The notes beneath the pieces were generated by a model. The model worked only from the letters and a program-made list of their open reading frames with translations, was not told the origin of the DNA and did not search any database. This document shows, in pieces, positions 60,439 through 64,000 of a DNA stretch of 64,000 nt; the stretch's first letter is position 1, and each line of letters begins with the position of its first letter. The stretch is taken from NCBI GenBank assembly GCA_018417955.1, contig JACTVC010000001.1, positions 2,046,001 to 2,110,000 on the forward strand. Direction: 5' to 3'. A program made the translations under genes and the position numbers. The stretch is from Laccaria trichodermophora. Taxonomy: Eukaryota; Basidiomycota; Agaricomycetes; Agaricales; Hydnangiaceae.

Positions 60439-60757
60439 TGTGATATAGGATTGGAAGGGAATGCCCAGAGGCCATAGTCAAACAGTGGTATATAGCTAGA
60501 TTTGGATATCTTATATAATATATTGATCTTTTGTCTTGAACCACCATCTTGTCAGCAGTCTTGCCATCCTCTTGCACTACATGTAGTGCTTTGTATAACT
60601 GTACTTCCTACAGTATGCATAATCATGTTGGGCCAGCTGAGTATCTTGTAACTGCTCATTGCTCACTCATGGGTGTTGATCCCAGATCCACCCATTCTTG
60701 CCTCCTCCTTCCCTCTTGGCTTCAGCTATGCGAGAAGTTCAGAGTGAACGCTTCACA
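60439..60757. repeat. Right LT​R
   Basis: 319-bp counterpart of 50129-50447, followed by the TAAAA target duplication at 60758-60762. Confidence 0.92.
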
Positions 60758-62050
60758 TAAAATAGCACAGCCTGTACTACAGGAGAGATGGCTATGTGCA
60801 ATACTTATAGTACCCAAACACAACAAGCCAGCCACAGATCCCAAAATGCCAAAACCTCCAAGAAAGGGATGTAAAGTGATGGCAAAGTTGAGTGAAACTG
60901 AAAATTACAACTTCAAATCACTGATAACACGACACGTGGCATCAATGTTCAATGCCCAGGCATACCACTTCTGCCACTAAGTAGTGTCGTCTGGTATTTC
61001 TTGTGCTCGTCTCAGTCGAAGGATCCATCCCACTTGATGAGCCTCCATTTCCAATGATGCACCCAGAACTTATTGTAACGCCAGCTGGTGGAGGTTTCTT
61101 GAAAAATGGCACCAACTCTTAGTCTCTTACTCCAATTGCAACCTCTGTTACACTTACATTGACAAGACCAACAGTGTTGCATGCTGTGCTTGCACAAGTT
61201 TCTATCAACCTCTATCTAAGGAGTTTATGTATATTATACGTAGTCCTCATACTAGTTTTGTGACGGTCTTAAAGATTTCCAAATTCGGAGGGCGCTTTAA
61301 GGTCCCATTAAGGTACTTTAAGGCCAGAAATATCTGGCCTTAAATTCCATCAAGCATCCATTGCGGCAACACTAACGGCATGCTTCAACTCACTTTTTAT
61401 TTGGAATCTTTGCACCAGTTGCCTTCACAGCATCCGTGATTCGGTAGATCCAATGTGCAAGGAAGAATTGCTGATCACCTGCTGACATCCTTTTTGCTAT
61501 GGTCTGTAAAAGTTTTATGAGGTCTTGCCACCACTGACCTCGCTCCTTAATAGGCAGCCTTCCATTAGGAGGTAGGGAGTGGACCTCAAAAGCAATTTCT
61601 AACCTTCGGTTGAATGCATATGCAACACCCTCCTGAGAGACATTGTCTTCATCAAGACCGAAATGGTAAGAACTCTGTGGTGGGTTGAGAGGCAAGCTTT
61701 CTGAAAAGTTTTTCAAGAGGGCTGCAAGATGATTGACTGATGTATTGAGTTGGTGAGGAACTCCTTTTCCATTCGCTGTCATCGCCATTGAATGGAGAGG
61801 GCAATTCAAAGGGAAATTTTCGTCAGTTTGAATTTACTTTTACACTGGATGTATCTCTACTTTGATACAAGTTATATCACAGGAGTTTATTGTACAGTGC
61901 AAACACTGAGCTTATATGCTTGATGGACTAAATTTCTGGTGGTTGCCTATTGGACCAAAGTAACGCGTAATGCTGGGAGCCATTGCCAAAAAAAATCCTT
62001 CAGTACGCGTAACGCTCCTTCCACTGTTGCCACCATACAGTTCAGTACAG

Positions 62051-62260
62051 TATGACAATTGGGCATAAATCCTGCAACCGCAAATCCAGCAGTTACAGCA
62101 ACAGCAGCAACCTCAGCCTTCCCTCTTCAGATGATCACATTCCACACCAGGTACCTCATTCAGTGAAAATCCATCCCAGCAACCACCTCAACCTTCCCTC
62201 TTCGGACAACCTCATCAACCTCAGCCTTCCATCTTCTATGAAACCCACTGGCATGGCATA
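62051..62260. other. Gln/Pro-type simple coding-like stretch
   Basis: CAGCAACCTCAGCCTTCC-type repeats (CAACCTCAGCC, CTTCCCTCTTC) suggest a remnant of a low-complexity coding region. It is cut on the left by the pogo-type element and on the right by the 62261 MITE. No gene called. Confidence 0.4.
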
Positions 62261-62938
62261 CAGTCGTGGACAAGCAAAGCCCACTAATTTGGTATCTCAG
62301 TAAATAATGTATCTAGAGTTGAGATTTTTCCAGATTCTGGCTTGGATTTGCGAAATGCGTCGAAAAACGCACCTCCGAGGTTTTTCCCACAAGGAATTGG
62401 CATGGCCAAAATTTTGGACCAAAAAACTGCAACATTTAAGGGGAAAAACAGGTCAAAACCGGCCAGAAATTATCAAAAGTTGGTACCTGTGCTGGGCTTC
62501 AGCTGGAACCTACTCAGAAAGGGCAAAGAATTTATCAGAAAGGGATTTCCCTGCATTTCTAAAGCCTAGTGTGATGGAATTTCTTAGTCCCATGATAGAA
62601 CTCACATCAAAAGTGACTAAGTGCCCAATTTGGGTCAATGTTTGGCAATCTTTTCCAGAGGAACCACTTGATAAATTGTTTCGAAACTTGATGGGCAGAT
62701 TGTTCTCCGTGAAAGGAAGCGATTCCGCTATTTTTCATATTTTTCTTGGCACTTTTTGGTGTCCGGCCAAAATTTTAGGGTCTATTTCTGTATATGGCCA
62801 TTTTCTCCAAAACGGCTCGTGAGACTTGGCTGAAATTTGGCCAGAAGCGTCCCTCAACATATCTGCACGTTTTCCGGGCACTTTGGTAGCCATCAGTACA
62901 TTTCCATTTTTATTAGTGGGCTTTGCTTGTCACGACTG
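62261..62938. mobile_element. TA MITE with 27-bp TIR
   Basis: CAGTCGTGGACAAGCAAAGC at the left is repeated inverted at the right (...GCTTTGCTTGTCACGACTG, lacking one G), and the match continues for CCACTAAT. TA flanks both ends (62259-62260 and 62939-62940). CAGT-starting TIRs with a TA duplication fit pogo-type elements. A 171-codon open frame inside resembles no protein I know. Confidence 0.85.
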
Positions 62939-63956
62939 TAGGCAATCTGAAATCGTGTCTGGACAATTGCACACTCATATGAAAATACAGATGCATACTG
63001 TTTAGTGATGACTCTGTTCTCCATGCCTCGTTTGAGAGGTGCCCATCTGCACCCCCTCGGCCCTCAATATGACTGTACCTGTCCTGTGGCTCACATCCTG
63101 GCTCCCAACATACTCTGAATCTGACTGCCAGCCTCTCCCTTACACTCCAGAAGGCACAGGCATTTGAGAGGTTCATTTTGGGTTCATTGTTCTCAGAGTC
63201 ATTGGACATGGTGACAGATGGTAAAGGAATGTTGGGACACCCGGAAATAGAGATTTTTAGGCTAGTCGCGTACGCTGTATGCTTGGTATAGACAATGCCA
63301 GTAATTTTCGCATTTATTTGATTTATTTTATTTCTTTCACAAAAAAAAACACGTGGACATGAATTTCTGAAAGGTCTGTATTACATGATGGATGATGGGA
63401 AAGGCAAAGTGCAAATTCATCTGTCCATGTGATGCCAAACAATGGAAGAAGGTCAGAAGATCAAAGTGTAAATTCATCTGTGGACATCCTGCAAATGGTA
63501 CTAGTAGCCACATCTTGAATTATGCCTTTGTGTCACTTTATATGATTTGCGGATTGCCCAGTTAAGTTCTGAATGTTACAGTGACTACAATAGCCAGAAT
63601 ACAAGTGACAGCAACAATTGCAGAACAAGCAGTGGCGGGGGCACAGGGGAGAACTGGCCATTTAGCCAATGGGCACATGTGTTGATTGGAGGCATTAATG
63701 CTCTCCCATATGCTTCCCATATGCGTACCATGCACATTTGAAATTTAATTCAAGTAAGCTTCAAAATGCAAATATCATGGAATTCCTAGCCACAGAAAAA
63801 ATATGCCCATTAAAATGGGCCATCATATGTGGCTGATTTGTTTATTTAATATGTGACCACAATGTGCCTAATGGGCATATTATGGTCACATGCTTGATGC
63901 ACTACTATGCTAAAGTAAATATGCACACACAAATGCAATCAACATGGGACATGTAT
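62939..63956. other. No gene called; hairpin sequence at 63800-63895
   Basis: A minus-strand frame (62913-63209) is open but unrecognised. At about 63800-63895, ATATGCCCATTAAAATGGGC and CTAATGGGCATATTATGGTC form nested inverted repeats, probably the edge of another small element. Confidence 0.35.
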
Positions 63957-64000
63957 AGTGTTGCCATGGTTTGGCTTGGTTCTGGTTGAACCAATAAACC
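63957..64000. mobile_element. Transposon left end (TA|GTGTTGCC…), runs off the window
   Basis: GTGTTGCCATGGTTTGGC follows TA at about 63955-63956 and continues to the window end with GGTTGAACC, mirroring the remnant at 45600-45734. The rest lies outside the window. Confidence 0.5.

Larger units (their letters stand above)
50129..60757. mobile_element. Non-autonomous LTR retrotransposon, 319-bp LTRs, TSD TAAAA
   Basis: Direct 319-bp LTRs (TGTGATATAGG ... GCTTCACA) lie at 50129-50447 and 60439-60757 and are nearly identical. The exact 5-bp duplication TAAAA lies at 50124-50128 and 60758-60762. One base after the left LTR, TGGTGGGGGCACTG is a candidate primer-binding site; TTGGGGGGCTT just before the right LTR is the polypurine tract. 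No gag or pol reading frame was found. After removing the Plavaka insertion the element is about 3.9 kb of tandem repeats and non-coding sequence, that is, a LARD/TRIM-like unit moved by another element's proteins. Confidence 0.9.
49839..61372. mobile_element. GTGTTGCC-ended TA element inside a transposase intron
   Basis: Left end GTGTTGCCACAATG and right end, inverted, GTGTTGCCGCAATGG; TA on both sides (49837-49838 and 61373-61374). Both ends carry TTAAGG/CCTTAA motifs further in. Without the LTR retrotransposon inside it the element is only about 900 bp and has no transposase, so it is a MITE-like non-autonomous unit. Removing it with one TA restores a 76-nt intron of the pogo-type gene. 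Confidence 0.82.
46802..61788 (-). pseudogene. Pogo/Fot1-type (DDE_1) transposase, decayed and intron-invaded
   Basis: Exon 1 (61788-61394) encodes about 130 residues with FGLDEDNVSQEGVAYAFNRR, ends at a GTGAGT donor and joins in phase to 49781, where the frame runs through MVINLISDNED..., a helix-turn-helix region (WSPQQIVSALQRDHPALFAH) and LTGLRRAGVCVGHLL. Later exons hold the catalytic triad regions: VINMDQTGI, ILYIDC-stop-PVH and FQPADVGIQ; the last exon ends ...GDILPIS at 46802. In-frame stops lie at 48020-48022 (TGA) and 47639-47641 (TAA, where Trp is expected beside the second catalytic Asp), and one intron contains an LTR-like insertion. The gene is dead. The DDE_1 assignment is by motif. 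Confidence 0.8.
46641..62050. mobile_element. Pogo-type DDE transposon, host of the nested stack
   Basis: Left end CTGTACCGAACTGTATGGTG and right end, read inverted, CTGTACTGAACTGTATGGTG; the match continues for GCAA (24 bp, one mismatch). TA flanks both ends (46639-46640 and 62051-62052). Inner sub-terminal regions share GTAACGCATAACGC-like motifs. It carries one minus-strand transposase gene (46802-61788), which is inactivated. Its 15.4-kb length is mostly later insertions: the 11.5-kb stack at 49839-61372 and a 361-bp LTR-like piece at 48257-48617. The original element was therefore about 3.5 kb. Confidence 0.85.

Noticed and set aside
49839..61372. Reading the whole 11.5-kb unit as one large autonomous transposon carrying Plavaka
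   Set aside because: Internal LTRs with TAAAA duplication and separate Plavaka TIRs with TA show independent insertions; the outer element alone is about 900 bp.
62307..62822. 171-codon plus-strand frame
   Set aside because: It lies entirely within the TA MITE at 62261-62938 and has no recognisable protein features.

Overview
The window is nuclear DNA of a mushroom-forming basidiomycete (Agaricomycetes). Coding sequence is split by many short introns (about 42-76 nt) with GT..AG borders and CTNA-like branch points. The recognisable families are typical of this class: a DUF6535 membrane protein, an F-box protein, a degenerate protein-kinase-like protein, a phi-type glutathione transferase, a DUF6532 protein, and Plavaka and pogo-type transposases. 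No rRNA, tRNA or CRISPR feature could be supported.

Region 1 (1-32 kb) is gene-bearing. In order it holds a DUF6535 gene (1790-3602, +), a multipass membrane protein (4552-5708, -), a very long disordered Arg/Pro/Asp-rich protein (9707-13881, +), a small Ser/Gly/Gln-rich gene (16731-17635, -) and a long-TIR transposon with a second transposon inside it (17791-19970). After these come a small gene (20518-21033, -), a kinase-like gene (21360-22623, -), a His/Pro-repeat secretory or membrane protein (23122-24199, -), a glutathione transferase (25389-26266, -), a disordered membrane protein (28295-30368, -) and an F-box gene (30631-32223, +). The stretch 5.7-9.7 kb holds only decayed open frames.

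Region 2 (33-41 kb) is a mosaic of second copies of Region 1 pieces. A 1.1-kb repeat, a decayed gene fragment and the multipass membrane gene recur in the same order as at 0.2-5.7 kb, but each is inverted. A direct copy of the His/Pro gene plus glutathione transferase block (23.5-25.9 kb) lies at 36.3-41.2 kb; it is split by the segment carrying the second membrane gene, and its transferase is a truncated pseudogene. A hAT-type MITE (34930-35419) with an 8-bp target duplication sits in the decayed gene.

Region 3 (41-64 kb) is almost entirely transposable elements. Its core is a four-level nest. A pogo-type DDE transposon (46641-62050) has, inside an intron of its own transposase gene, a GTGTTGCC-ended TA element (49839-61372). 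That element contains a non-autonomous LTR retrotransposon (50129-60757, TSD TAAAA). The retrotransposon's internal tandem array was in turn invaded by a full-length Plavaka transposon (51321-58058, TSD TA). The Plavaka unit carries two divergent genes, the transposase (with one in-frame stop) and a 12-exon DUF6532 protein as cargo. Further MITEs flank the nest.

All family assignments come from reading translated sequence and remembered family features; no database search was run. Exon borders were deduced by hand from splice signals, reading frame and, where possible, comparison of duplicate copies within the window.
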